Assembly (NCBI RefSeq): GCF_030272615.1
Contig: NC_081409.1
Span: forward strand, 207,497,190-207,561,189
Source: Cryptomeria japonica
Taxonomy: Eukaryota > Streptophyta > Pinopsida > Cupressales > Cupressaceae
Direction of reading: 5' to 3'
DNA length: 64,000 bases
Shown: in pieces, positions 47,801 through 59,600 of the stretch
Layout: each line of letters starts with the position of its first letter
How positions within the stretch are numbered: position 1 is the stretch's first letter
Program-made: the position numbers and the translations under genes
The notes under the pieces: model-generated
The model's input: only the letters and a program-made list of their open reading frames with translations
What the model was told of the DNA's origin: nothing
Databases searched by the model: none

Positions 47801-48715
47801 CCAATTTAAGTAGAACAACACACAATGCCCCCCCTTCTACTCTATCATATGCTTTCATCATATCTAATTTGAGGATCATGGTCGGGATTCTCTGAGTAGA
47901 AATAGAATGCAGAACCTCATGCGCCACTATAGCTCCCTCTATTGTCTCCCTTCCTGGAACAAAACCACCTTGATCTAAATAAATGATCCTAGGCAGAATT
48001 TTAGCCAACCTTAAAGAAATAGCCTTGGTAAAAATCTTGTACAAAGTATTACATAAAGCAATAGGGCGAAAATCAGCAAATGTCTTGGTAACCTCTTTTT
48101 TAGGAATAATTGCAATCATTGTAGTATTAAGCTCTTTCAAAATAGATCTATTCCTTCTAGCTTCCTCAAGGGCCAATAAAACATCATTTCCCACAAAATC
48201 CCAGCATTTCTGAAAATATAAAGGAGTAAATCCATCTGGTCCCGGAGCCTTATCAGGGTTCATTGCAAAAACAACATTCTTAACTTCATCCAAAGAAAAA
48301 GGAGACATCAACATTTTATTATCTTCTGAAGATACCAAAGAAGGAATATTAGAAGAAATGTTATTATGAAGATCTTCATGCTCCGAAGACAATAGTGACT
48401 TAAAAAACCTAACTGCCTCTAAAGCAATATCCTCCTGTTATGTTAAAAGTCTGTCATTTGGACACTCAATACAAGATATCATATTTCTACTTCTCTTAAT
48501 TTTTGTTGAAGAGTGAAAAATTTTTGTATTTCTATCATCATCTGAAAGCCAGATCTCGCTCGATTTCTGTCTCCAATAGATTTCTTCTCTGGATAAAACT
48601 TCTTCAAGCTCTGCTTTTAGCAATTTTAGTTCATAAAAAACAAGAGGCACCATACCATGTTGAATCACATGTGAATTAAGACATTCAATCATATCTTGAA
48701 TCCTATGTTTTTTTC
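44886..48715 (-). mobile_element. 5'-truncated LINE with RT, zinc domain and RNase H
   Basis: The minus-strand element starts in the linker before RT and ends at a T-rich plus-strand edge (TTTTTTTGTTTTTTTTTGATAG at 44886), i.e. a 3' poly(A)-like tail. It interrupts OMT locus C: flank sequence homologous to A and B occurs on both sides. The endonuclease and ORF1 are absent through 5' truncation. A target duplication was not established. Confidence 0.8.
45386..48692 (-). pseudogene. LINE ORF2: reverse transcriptase to RNase H
   Basis: Domains in order on the minus strand: linker (Y-W-R-Q-K-S-S-E-I-W-L-S); RT at 48392-47478 (K-A-P-G-P-D-G-F-T, then F-R-P-I-A-L-C-N, L-K-L-D-M-M-K-A-Y-D-R-V, G-L-R-Q-G-D-P-L-S-P-F-L-F, and F-A-D-D at about 47538-47549); C-terminal RT part with C-L-P-K-N-L-G-G-T-G-I-R; zinc domain (G-A-F-A-W-L-A, later C-D-F-A); and a plant-type RNase H (L-N-F-D-G-A-S-H-G-N-P-G, C-V-E-F-F, E-G-D-S, K-I-A-D-F-L-A-N) near 45840-45450. 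Disruptions: TGA/TAA-type stop at 48438, stop at 47478, frameshift near 47160-47200, and TAG at 46244-46246. RT and RNase H catalytic acids are all visible. Confidence 0.9.
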
Positions 48716-49720
48716 CTTATCGACGTGAGATAATATTGAAAAATATTTGGCAAATAATGAAATTTCATCGACTCCAACTTCCTCTAGCTTGGTTTACGGG
48801 GCTCACTGCATCAATTTATTAATTTACTTGAACTTAAGTGAAAGTCAAAAGAGTACAACCCTAATGTACACTAGAGCAGGTTTGACGAATTGTGGGAAAG
48901 AGAAGAGAATCTGAAATATCTTCAACAAATAAGAAAAAATGTAAAACGAATCTATATAAAATATGATTTATTAAATTAAAAAATTTGTGCTTCACGCAGA
49001 TCAGATCCTCATAGAATTAAAATTTTGGATTCTGGATTTAAGATAAAGTGTGCATATATTCATCTTCTGCTACAGAGTTACAAAATATCCTGTATCACAT
49101 CATTCAAGGTTACTAGTTGCAGAGAAAAAAAATATACTGAGTGAAAGATAATTTCAAACTTGTCCAGTAAGAAATACTCCATGTGGTTTAAAATTATTAT
49201 ACATATATTTGGAAAGTTGTTGTTACTGCTTCCCACTTACTATTTAGAAATTTCTATGAGTGATTGAAGGAAAGGTAATGGTAACTATTGAAACAGGTCC
49301 TCAAATTCTTTCCGTGTTTTTTCTTTCTTTCCTCGTGATCATTGGGGACCCCGTTTTTAAATTCTAGTGCCTTTGGGAGACTTTGTTGATGCCATTGTTG
49401 TCTCATCTCTTACAAACTTTGTCAATTTATCAAATATCAACAGTGGGACAACAGTGAAATGTTGTCCATTATCAAATATCAAATTGTTTATAACAGTTAC
49501 AGTAAACTATTTTAGCAGTTTTAAAACGTGAGTAAAACTCTTGAAATATTTAGTGTTTAAATAGATTGTGAAATATTACTGTAAACTGCTTTTAATTTTT
49601 AATATATTGAAACTCATTGTTGGAAAATATAAGAGGAGGAAAACGTGGTTTAACAGATTGAAGTGAATCCGAGGAAGCCACAGTTGTCTCATCAACTACA
49701 GACTCTCAATTTGAGATGCA
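48716..49720 (-). pseudogene. O-methyltransferase locus C: collapsed remnant
   Basis: The region 48770-49240 matches the 3' flank of OMT B (55550-55970). 49240-49339 matches the end of exon 3, keeping the TAG stop (49240-49242), the L-F-E-F-like K-E-F-E-D codons and small internal deletions. It then jumps to 5' flank sequence (GGGGACCCCGTTTTTAAATT) and a start-codon-like segment (ATGGCATC at about 49406 on the minus strand) followed by promoter similar to A and B. Nearly all coding sequence is gone. A second start-like piece (GAGGAAGCCACAGTTGTCTC, 49669-49688) suggests that a further tandem copy once existed. It is a rearranged pseudogene. Confidence 0.7.
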
Positions 49721-51834
49721 TCACCAACTTGTGCAGTGTGGGCCAATTGCTCATTGGGGACCCCGTTTTTAAATTGCTCATTGGGCTAAGCAATTTGAGA
49801 CTTTCTCATTTTCTCCTTTTTATAATTTCTTTTTCCCTTATCCATGCTTATCATCCCTTTATCATGTCTCCAAGTTCTCACTATATATTGCTTTAGTATT
49901 ATATATATCTGATGTGAAATGACAGTTGCTCCAATTTCCTTTTAGTGATTGCTTGGCAATTTTTAACTGAATTACCAAAAGTGGCTCAAATTTCCTCTCG
50001 AATATTTTACTTAAAGTGATTCTGTAACATATATTAAAGAAGTAAAATGTGTTTGTGACCATTTTTTTTGCCGTGTAAAATATTGTAAATAGCTGCATTA
50101 AAATATTCATTCTTGAACTCGTGGGACTCTTGAACTCGTGGGGTGATTCATTTGTTTGCTACGTCCACGATGGATATTGGAGAAATGAAAATATATAGAT
50201 TAAAACAAATAAATAATGCATAAAATAACAGTCAAAACCAATTTAACGCGGAGGGTAACTACAATTTGGGCCTATTGGATAGACATTAATGGGAGTATGG
50301 TGCCAACATGGGCACCACGCGAAGGTATGGGAATACATAGTCTTACCAGCCTTCCTCTAGCTTGCACAATAAGGAGAGGTTTCAGACATTATTAAAAAAT
50401 AAAATAAAAGCATGAGCATGTAGAGATTTCTGAATAAGGAAAATGACAATATCACTAAGGTCACTAGATGGTATATGTGGGAAGCTACTTCTTCTTAGGT
50501 GGACAAAATTGTTGCTAGTGGCCTATAGGTGGTTGAAGTTGGAATCCACAATGCTAGGTTGGTTAACTACTTGTGGAATTCCTTGGGATCTTGAGGACAG
50601 ATTTATGATGTATTATGGGATGCACTTAATCCTCTTCTTCATTGTCTGATGATTTACTGGACCCTAGTACCGGATTGAGGATAGACCCCTAGTGTAGCAT
50701 GGGATGCATTGAATCCTCTTCCCAATTATCCATTGGTGTAGAAGACTAGGTAAGGGAATGGGACCTATGATATAATGTGCAATGCATCGACGTTAATTTT
50801 TTATTTGGAATGCACTATGGACAAAAGATAATTAGTCATTGTGGATGAGACAATTTGTGATGCCTGCATGAGCTAGTCTTTATAGTCTTTCTCATGTCTA
50901 TATGAGCTAGTCACTATTGTCTATGCGATGTATGTTGGAGATACTCATTGTGTGTGTGATTTAGGTTGGAGATACTCACTATGTATTCGATGTGTACTTT
51001 GTGTACCAATGATGTGTATGAGCTAGTCCTTTGTGTATATGCAACTTATGCTCGAGACAATCACTATGTGTATGATATGTGATATGACCCTTGTGCATAT
51101 GTGAATGTTTGTACACTAATGATTTTTAATGATGGGTATATAAACAACACCTAATGGAAAGTGGTTATATTTTTATTTTAATGGAGACTAATGAATAGGT
51201 TTACTTAATTAGTAGTTGAGTTTTAAAGAGGAAAAAAAATTTAGTGGCCAAGTGCGATTATGTGCCAGTGTTGTTAATTTGTTCTATACTTATGTACCAC
51301 TTGTCATTTGATCTCCTTTTTAATTTTCCTCTTCCCTTTTCTCTTTCCTTCCTTATAGAGTTTTCTTAATTCCGTGGTTGCTTCCCTTTGTGTTCTCCCC
51401 ACTCCATTTTGGGAGTTTACCTACTAGTGAAATGTGTTCTTCTAGTTTAGATTTGTGCCTACTAGGAATCTATTGAGTTCTCTGCTCTTTCTCCTCTTTC
51501 TTCTCATTTTCTTGTTCCTTCAATCCCTTGTTCAATGTTCTTTTTTCTTCTCTTTTATTTTTGGAGCACCCTCTTTTGTTGTTTTACAAATTCAAATTAT
51601 AACAAATCATTAAAATCATAAATAATTATTGAATTAAAAAAAATCTCAAAAATTCTGACATAGAGGCTCATGTGTCCCAAATTTCACCAAAATATGTGTC
51701 ACATCCACTTATGTGTCCTTTATATATTTCTAAATACTTTTTGAATGCATATTTTTGTGCTCATATTGAGGTTAGCTATAATACCAACTACTTTTTTTCT
51801 TCTTAAAATTTTAATGGTTCCTTACTGAAAGATC
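49721..51834. other. AT-rich intergenic DNA
   Basis: No supported gene. A repeated phrase about GGAGATACTCA(T/C)TGTGT and GAGCTAGTC-CTA recurs between 50870 and 51060, suggesting loose 60- to 70-bp repeats. Confidence 0.35.
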
Positions 51835-54800
51835 CATTTTTTTCCAAATTCACTTTTAAAAATTCAAAATATGCTAGTCCATAAATTGTATTCAATTTCC
51901 TACAAATTTTTCTACTACACATAATGTAGCTTGTGTAGATAACCAATTCAATTTTTCATATGTAGTTGCTTAAGTTTAGTTTTTATCAATATATGGCCAC
52001 TTACGAGTACTATTTTTTCATCATAAACTTAGACCTACCCAAGTATTGAATCAATATGGTTCTCTTTGATTGGAACAAAGATGTGGATGAAACATGAATA
52101 GGTGTTTGATGTGTATGAAACCAAATATAATCTATTTATAAAAAATGTATGGTTTTCCCATGTGTTGATCAGACATAGAGTAAAGATGTTTGTGCAAGAG
52201 TTGATAATGTTGTTGTTGATAGAAGTACAAACTCCTAAAGTCGTGATCAAACAGTGCACGTGCATGATTTTCTTGTGCTTTCTACTATAGATGTACTATA
52301 ATTTATGTCTTCATAGATTTGTTTGAAGCCATGTAAAACCTTAAAGCTTCTGTAATGAAAATTGGTACAATGTGGTTATGAAGGAGAATACTTTAGCATC
52401 ATATTTGTTGATGTTTAATTGGTGTGTAAAAGTGCAAGTTACACAAAATTATGCACATACCATTCATCCTTTTGTCTATAGAAATGGTCTTCATTAAATC
52501 TATTTCTTAGATGAAGAATGTGGTTGAATATGATTTTAAAAAGTACTAGTTGTGTTGAACCATCATGTAATTGTATCAAGGTCTTCTTCATTTTATTGTA
52601 AAGTGGTGTCCTCATTATGTTGGTGAAAATATATAGGCACTAGTGCAAAAATTAGGATGGATTATACAATTTCTTGTATAACAATTTTGTCATTATGCTA
52701 GTAAAACCCTAGAGGTGTTAACATAGAAAGTGGAACTGATGATGCGACAAGGCATGTCTTATTTTTGTATGTGCTTACTAGTTACTTATAGATGTGGAGC
52801 TATAAATATTTTACAAATCTAAGAAGTTAATGAGATAAAAATCTATCATACTTATACCTAGAAACCAATGAAATTCTAGACTACCCTAGTGTGATAATGG
52901 TCTAAAACATTGTTTTGACTATGCATGTGTGCATGTGCCAAGGTGAGATTACACTTTACTCCCACACTTAAATATGTGGGTGTCATTGAGCCTAAACAAC
53001 CTTATTTCTTGAGAAGTCGATCTTTGTATTGAAAAGATGGAATACAAAGATTGATAGCGTTAATACCTTTGATAGATCATCATTGCTAAATGAAGTGGCT
53101 CATTAGAATAGAAAGCTAAAGTAGAATTACAATTGGTTGAACACTATTAAGTGAAATTTAATGGGGTTGCCTTTAGACATGGAATGAGTCTAGTGTAGTC
53201 AAAATTAAATATCTTGGCTATTAAGTAAAATTCATAATGCTTCATATGTTATATTTCCAATGGTAGTTGTAATATTTTGATGTGTGCATGAATGTTTCTT
53301 GTTTTTTTATTTTAGAGTTGTAGAGGCTATCCTTCTATAAATATTCATCGAGGGAATGATTGAATATTGCTACATAGTTTATTGTGGATGTAATGGTTTA
53401 AATGCATTATGAATTGAAGATGCCATTTCTCTTATCCATCTATGTAGCATAAATGAGACACTAATTTTTTTTCATGATAATTATTGTAACAACATAATTA
53501 TAATACCTATGAGCATTGTATTTTACCTAACAAACATTGATTGATACATCTAGAGATATTTCAATTCAACATAATATTTTTTTTATCATTCTATCTACAA
53601 AGTTAGAGCTCATATTCTATATTTTTATATTCCTTTAGTATCTTATCGATTTAGTTAGAGATCTACATATTTATATAATCGAATCTTATATTACTTTCTA
53701 TAAAAGGTGAAACCTCTTACCCTTCTCTTTACTTTCACTATTCTTAAGAATAGTTCTTTCTCAAGAGAGTTGAAATTAGTGTTTATCTTAAATGTGTGAT
53801 ATATTTTAGGCTCATTGAATTTAATTTTGGTATGTTTTGTTTTGTATGGAGCACCCATTGCAAGGAAATTTAAAAGACTATTTTCTTTACACCAAGATGG
53901 GTAGTTTTATTTAGTGTGAAATTGTTTTCCTAGTAGTTTGTATGCACATCAATGCGGGAGAAAATATAATGGTAAAATTGTATATCCATACCTTTTTCCC
54001 TTAGATTTTTTGTCATGCTTTATTGACTTGATTGTCGTAATACAATAACTAGCTAACAAGTGGCTTATTATTATGTGAATTTGTCTCATGACATCGTAGT
54101 AGACTATTTATCTTATGATTTATCACTAAAGATTCATGTTCAATCCCCAAATCCTCTATTTGTCATTTTTGACCAAATTTATGGATATGGGCTATGGTCT
54201 ATTGGATCATCATATTTGTTGCTTATTGTCATAACCAAATTTTGACCTAGGTATGAAAATTAAGTTATATAAATTTAATATATTCAATTTGAATAATCTT
54301 GTCTCAACTCTTTATCTAGGCTAATTATTTTTTGTTAAGGTAAAAAGAGATTTGAAAGGGTTCAAAACCTTTTACATAGATCGGCCCAAGATGCATGGGA
54401 TAAGTTCCACATAGATCTAAACTAAATAATTCCAAATCCTACCCTAGCTAACCCCAATTTGTAACTCAGAGACAATTGGAAAGACCCTTAACCCTAGTGT
54501 GTGAATAGGAGATAGACTTGGGAAGACCTTTCTAAATAACCTTTGAATAATTTTCTAGGACACCCTTAATCTAAGTGCTTGACTAAGAGACAAACATGAG
54601 AAGACATCTCTTTCATCTTTGAATAATTGTCTAGGTAACATAATCTTCCAAGTCCTTTAAATGAGGATAAATTGGGGAACCACCCACAATTCAACCAACT
54701 TGGGGTGCCATGAGTAGATAATTGTCAAAAACTTTGTGATCTTTTAAAGTTGAAAATGATTGTATTTTAAAAATATGTTGTTTTTAGAATAACAAATGAT

Positions 54801-54998
54801 ACTTTTGTTTTCAACTATTATGTCATTCTATAATATATAAAGATTAGAGATAACAAAGTTTATTCTTACTAAAAAGTATTGAGATCATTTGCATTACATA
54901 TTTAAGTCACATTCTAAATAAGAATATTGTATGATTCTAATAACAAATGATATTTTTTTCAATTACCAAAGATTCCATGATTACATTTGAACCAAATC

Positions 54999-55271
54999 AT
55001 TTTTTTTATCAGCAAACGGCAAAGCCAAAAGATTATATTACTTCAAAAAAGAAATTGCTCTATAACACATATTGCGTTCAAACATCAAGAAATGTAGCAA
55101 AAAAATTCAAAAAAAATTAGCAGGACCATATCTAGCTGCGCAGAAGGTGTGGAGGGAGAGCATATAGGGGCAGATGATCCGCCACTGCCACGACCTCTTC
55201 CACGGCCCGGCCACGCCGCCCATGAACACCTACTCGGCCTCTACCACGGACCGCTACCACCACTTCTCATT
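54999..55271 (-). mobile_element. 273-bp retroposed insert with RGG-like coding potential
   Basis: An imperfect 19-bp direct repeat flanks it: ATTACATTTGAACCAAATC (54980-54998) and ATTATGTTTTGGCCAAATC (55272-55290). Copy A has the empty site ATTAAGTTTTGACCAAATC near 13702. The left edge is a T-rich tract then TTATCAGCAAACGG, an antisense A-rich tail. The right half is GC-rich; one minus-strand frame gives G-R-G-R-G-R-G-S-G-G. It may be a 5'-truncated copy of a host or transposon mRNA moved by LINE machinery. Confidence 0.6.
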
Positions 55272-55971
55272 ATTATGTTTTGGCCAAATCTTTAAAAAAT
55301 CGTCTTTGAAGTTAAAGTGACAAAAAACATGATAAGTTACACCTCTAAAACTTAATTGTAAATGAGCAAGAACATTTCACATTTTTTTAACAAATAAAAG
55401 CCAAATAAGATTTCATGTCACTGCTACATACTTTCAAAATTAACCCTCGAAAAGTGACCTCTCTTCGTTAACCGTTGTCACTAATCGGCATGAGGTGAGT
55501 TTTAAAAATTTCTGACAGAATCAAATGTCGTATACTCTAAATTCCTAGAGTTTGGTTTACGAGATTCACTGCATCAATTCATTAATTTGCTGGGTCATAA
55601 GTGAAAGTCAGAGTATAACCGTAATGAACATTAGTGCAGGTTTGAGGGATTGCTGGAAAGAAGAGCATCAAATAAGAATACAAAAAGCATCCAAAATGAA
55701 TTTCCATAAAACGTTATTTTTTAAATTAAAAAAAATGTACCTCAGGCAGATCAAATCCCATAGAATTAAACGACTGGATTTAAGATAAAGTGTATATATG
55801 TTCATCCTCTACTGCAAAATTACAAAATATCCTATATCACAGCATTCAAGATTATTCCTTGTATAGTAAAAAATAAAATACTGAGTGAAAGGTAATTCCA
55901 AACTTGTCAGGTAAGAAATACTGCATATGGTTTAAAATTTGTCATACATATATGATCCAGATTTTCTGTTA

Positions 55972-57301
55972 CTATTTAGAAATTTCTATGAAAGATTGAA
56001 GGAAAGGCAATTTAATGACACGGTAACTGTTGAACCCTGCTTTGAAAAACAGGTCCTCAAATTCTTTCCATGTTCTTTCTTTCCCACCAGTAGAAGCAGC
56101 CATCATACACATATCAAACAAGAATCCTGCTTGCCTCTTCATCCCCCCATCATCATCAATAACTGCATCCACAATTAATACTTTCCCGTCCTCTGGTATT
56201 GCTTCATAGCAGTTTTTTAAGATTTTTAAACACTGTTCATTATCCCAGTCATGCAAAATCCACTGCAGAAAAACCAACAAAAGTATCATGTAAAATCAGC
56301 ATTTCAAAAGTAAAATTTTATTTATGTACAACAAAATTTAAAAGCCCACCTTCATAAAAATTGCATCTGCAGAAGGAATTTGCTCAAACATATTGCCCTC
56401 CACATGCTCTACTCCTGCATTTACAGGGAATTTAATCGAACTTGTTGCTCTTCACATGCTCTTCTCCATAAAATTTAGAAATAAAAAAATTTACCAGTTA
56501 TCTAACCATAGAGGAAATTGAAATTAATGCCACCCTCCAAAAATCTAGATACTTATTTTCTATAAAGTTTAGAGATGGAGAAGACTACTGACCATGTATG
56601 GGAGGTGCAGTCCTTATGACATGAGGAAGATCGAAATTGATGCCATGAATGTGGGGATATTCTGCAACTATTACAGATATTGCAGACCCTAACCCTCCTG
56701 CAACATCCACCACACTCTTGAAGCTCTTAAACCCACCATAAATCTTCACCACATGAGCCATTAAAGGGCCAGTATTAGTAGCCATGCCCTCGTTTAAAAT
56801 CCTGTTTGCTTCAGGATTATTGCTCATGTACTCAAATATGCCCATGCCATTGGCTTTGGTGAATGCAGGGCAGCCTTCTATGACAGACTCATGAAGATGC
56901 TGATACCCATCTATTACACACTTTAGATTAATGGTCAACACAGTGGGTGCACAGGATTGTTGGGCACCATTTTTCACCAGCAACTTAGAGAGGCTGGTCA
57001 AGCCATATTTGAATTGGCGAGTGCCACCATAATCCACTGTGGTCTCTTCGGTGAAGACACCAATGGAAGCTAGAAGTCTCATGATTCTAAACAGATAGTC
57101 AGTATGGACAGATTTGTTGGTGGAAGTAGAAATATGTGAAGCAATTTGGCCCACAGAGAGGGGATTCTCACTACCATGGATGGCAATAATGTCAGGAATG
57201 TTAAGCAAAACAGCAGCTCGAAGGGCCATGGGCTTCGCTGCTGAAAGAATTATTTCATAGAGTTGGAGATGTGCTTCCATAGGAGACTCTGAGGAAGCCA
57301 T
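55972..57301 (-). CDS. plant class II O-methyltransferase (OMT B), intact, three exons
   Basis: It should transfer a methyl group from SAM to a hydroxyl of a small phenolic or related metabolite in the cytosol; the substrate cannot be read. Exons on the minus strand: 57301-56593 (709 bases), 56414-56350 (65) and 56262-55972 (291, TAG), totalling 1065 bases or 354 residues, the usual family length. Introns begin GT (G|GTCAGT, AAG|GTGGGC) and end AG (GCAG|GAG, GCAG|TGG), with phases that fit. The N-terminal half is the dimerisation fold. SAM-binding V-V-D-V-A-G-G-L-G-S-A is at residues 197-207. Catalytic-type residues are His262 (I-L-H-D-W), Asp290 (V-L-I-V-D) and Glu320 (G-K-E-R), a His-Asp-Glu set as in isoflavone OMT. 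The start MASSES was chosen over an in-frame ATG at 57313 because MASS- is conserved in copy A. A TATAAATT lies about 30 bases upstream of the ATG (57331-57338), so its role is uncertain. Confidence 0.88.
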
Positions 57302-57540
57302 AGTTTGTCTCATCTATTACAAACTTTGTCAATTTATAGGGAAGTCATGGACACAGAAACGTGGAACAGCAATGACATGTCACCCATTATCAAATATTAA
57401 AACGTGAATGAAACCCTTTTAATATTTAATGTTTAAATAGAGCGTGAAATATTGCTGCAAACACCTTTTTAATTTTTTAAATATATTGAAAGGCCTTGCA
57501 GTGTCTTGAAAAATATAAGAGGAACACGTGGTTTAACACA

Positions 57541-58913
57541 TTGCAGTGACTCTGTGGAAGCCAACTTGTGCAATGCTGCCCAGTTCCTCATGAACGGGGG
57601 GACCCCCTTTTTTAAACTCTAGTGCCTTATCCAAATCATGAACGGGGGACATTTTTTCATTATAAATTTCTTTTGTGCCTTACTTTTTTATCCATGCTTA
57701 TAAGCTTTTTTCGCATCTTTAAGGTTTCATGGTATAATTATTTATTTACGTCTTGTGCTTAGGTTCCTTGAGCCTCAATTTCATTTGATTTTCATGTCTG
57801 TTCTTTTGTTTTGCACCACATGGTTTTGGTTCAGTCATATAATTACTTTCTTACAACATGAATCCCTCTTTCCTGTCTATCTGACTTTTACTTGCTTACG
57901 ATCAGACGTTCTCTGTTCTCTAGACCTAAGCTGTTAGCAATCTGATTTGTCCACTCCCTTGTGCTTCTAGGTACAAGTTTTTCATATCTGAATAATCTTG
58001 TGGACTCAGAAATGTTTATATATTGCAATTGATAAGGGCACTCACATTTGTTTATGTCCTACTATATGATCTTTAATCAATCAATCTACATAGTTGATAT
58101 TTACTACTACTATATAAGGCATGCAACAAAGTTTAGTCTCACCACTTATCTTACCTAGTATAATTATGTTCTTTTTTAGTGTTATCACATACTCTTGAGC
58201 TCAATAAAATTGATGGCCCATCTCAATGAGAAGTTAATGGTGTAATATTTTCTTGCCTTTATAACGAGTGATACACTATGGATGTATTCAAGCTAAATTC
58301 AATTTGTGACAATCATGATCACGGATGTGATTTAATTTTGATGTGTTACTTAGATCATAAATTTATAAACACGTCACCATGTATCCTTGTGGAGCTCAAC
58401 TCAAAAGCTATCTAAACTCGAATTTGATGAAATTGAACAAGCTAAATTTTTTTTGTCCAATTAAAATAATAATCTAAAATTGATATTTTTTTTATGTATA
58501 TTAAAGTATTGCTTTAGCAATATCTATCAAGAGTTTGATTATTTTTCTTTATTGTGCTTGGTTATCTTTAATAGATGTTGACTTGGAGCACTTTGAGGAA
58601 ACTTTTCTACTGAGTGTGGAAGTGCTAGCTAAGACATAAATGAAGATCAAATCCAACCTTTCTAGTTGAAGAATATGAGGGAAACATGATATGTTGGAAA
58701 ATTGACCTCTTCTTAGCATATAATTGGTATTCGATCTTAGAAAACACCATGTTTCATACATAAGAAGTTCTTGCTTGACAAAATTATTGGGATAAATTTG
58801 ATACATTTAGAATCTATATTTATAAAGTTGTGGGTTTAATATTCAAAGAGTCTTTCTTAAGTATCAAATCACCATGTTAGGTCTAGTAGGGTTGTAGAAC
58901 ACAATGCTTCTAC
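57541..58913. other. intergenic DNA
   Basis: AT-rich with no supported gene. The first 100 bases hold the GGGGGGACCCCC block that also occurs twice at locus C. Confidence 0.35.
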
Positions 58914-59600
58914 TAAGAGGGTGGGTAGGGGGGTGTTGAATCTATAGAAGATATAACTTTTGATTCTATTTTAAATTAAACTTTTGATAACCTTTATCAA
59001 ACTTCAATATGAACATTGAAAACTAAAAAGAAGCGAAACAAAAATCAGAGAGAAAAACACAATACAAACAATGCACAAAAGTTATGTGGAAACCGAGATT
59101 GGGAAAATCCACAGTGAGAAATGCTGCTAGGATCTACCATCCTAATCCAGCTTCACAGTTAAAATGTTTACAATTTTCAGAACAACCCCAAAGAATCACC
59201 AAACCCCTTATCCAAGCACCAACTTTCAAATCATAAATCAATATCTTGAGCACTATCTCAACTTTCCTAAAGCACCAACTCTAACAATGTAATTACAAAT
59301 AAATCATCACTATTTACAAGTCCAGAATGTAGACAAATAGAATGTTACAATCTGAACAAAGTCACTCTCCTGTCACAATAATAACAACCTACACAAATCT
59401 ACTTATAATTCAAACTTTATCAGTTACTTTCAAATGCTCTGTCACAACAACATCAACCTACCCATATCTCCTTATGAATATTTTATCGGCCACTTTCAAA
59501 AAAATTGTTCATATAATTTCATCAAGAATATATGACAATAAAACTGATTTTGATTATATCAGAAATCTTGTGAACAAATCTTTCCAAAATAATTCTATCA
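58914..59600. repeat. LTR-retrotransposon-like noncoding block (family copy 2)
   Basis: It shares motif order with 736-1000: a G-run, then a 'gggaaaatccacagtgagaaatgctgctagg' type segment, then CAATCCAGCTTCACA or its equivalent. The following 400 bases have no coding domain. Confidence 0.45.

Larger units (their letters stand above)
51835..57540. repeat. segmental duplication, copy B (partner 9335-15270)
   Basis: Collinear with copy A from TTTTTTTCCAAATTCAC to the OMT promoter. It retains all OMT exons and lacks two insertions of A, but holds one of its own at 54999-55271. The left inverted repeat present in A (8985-9265) was not found here. Confidence 0.8.

Noticed and set aside
57331-57338. 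TATA box of OMT B
   Set aside because: TATAAATT sits only about 30 bases from the ATG, is not kept in copies A or C, and would leave almost no leader.
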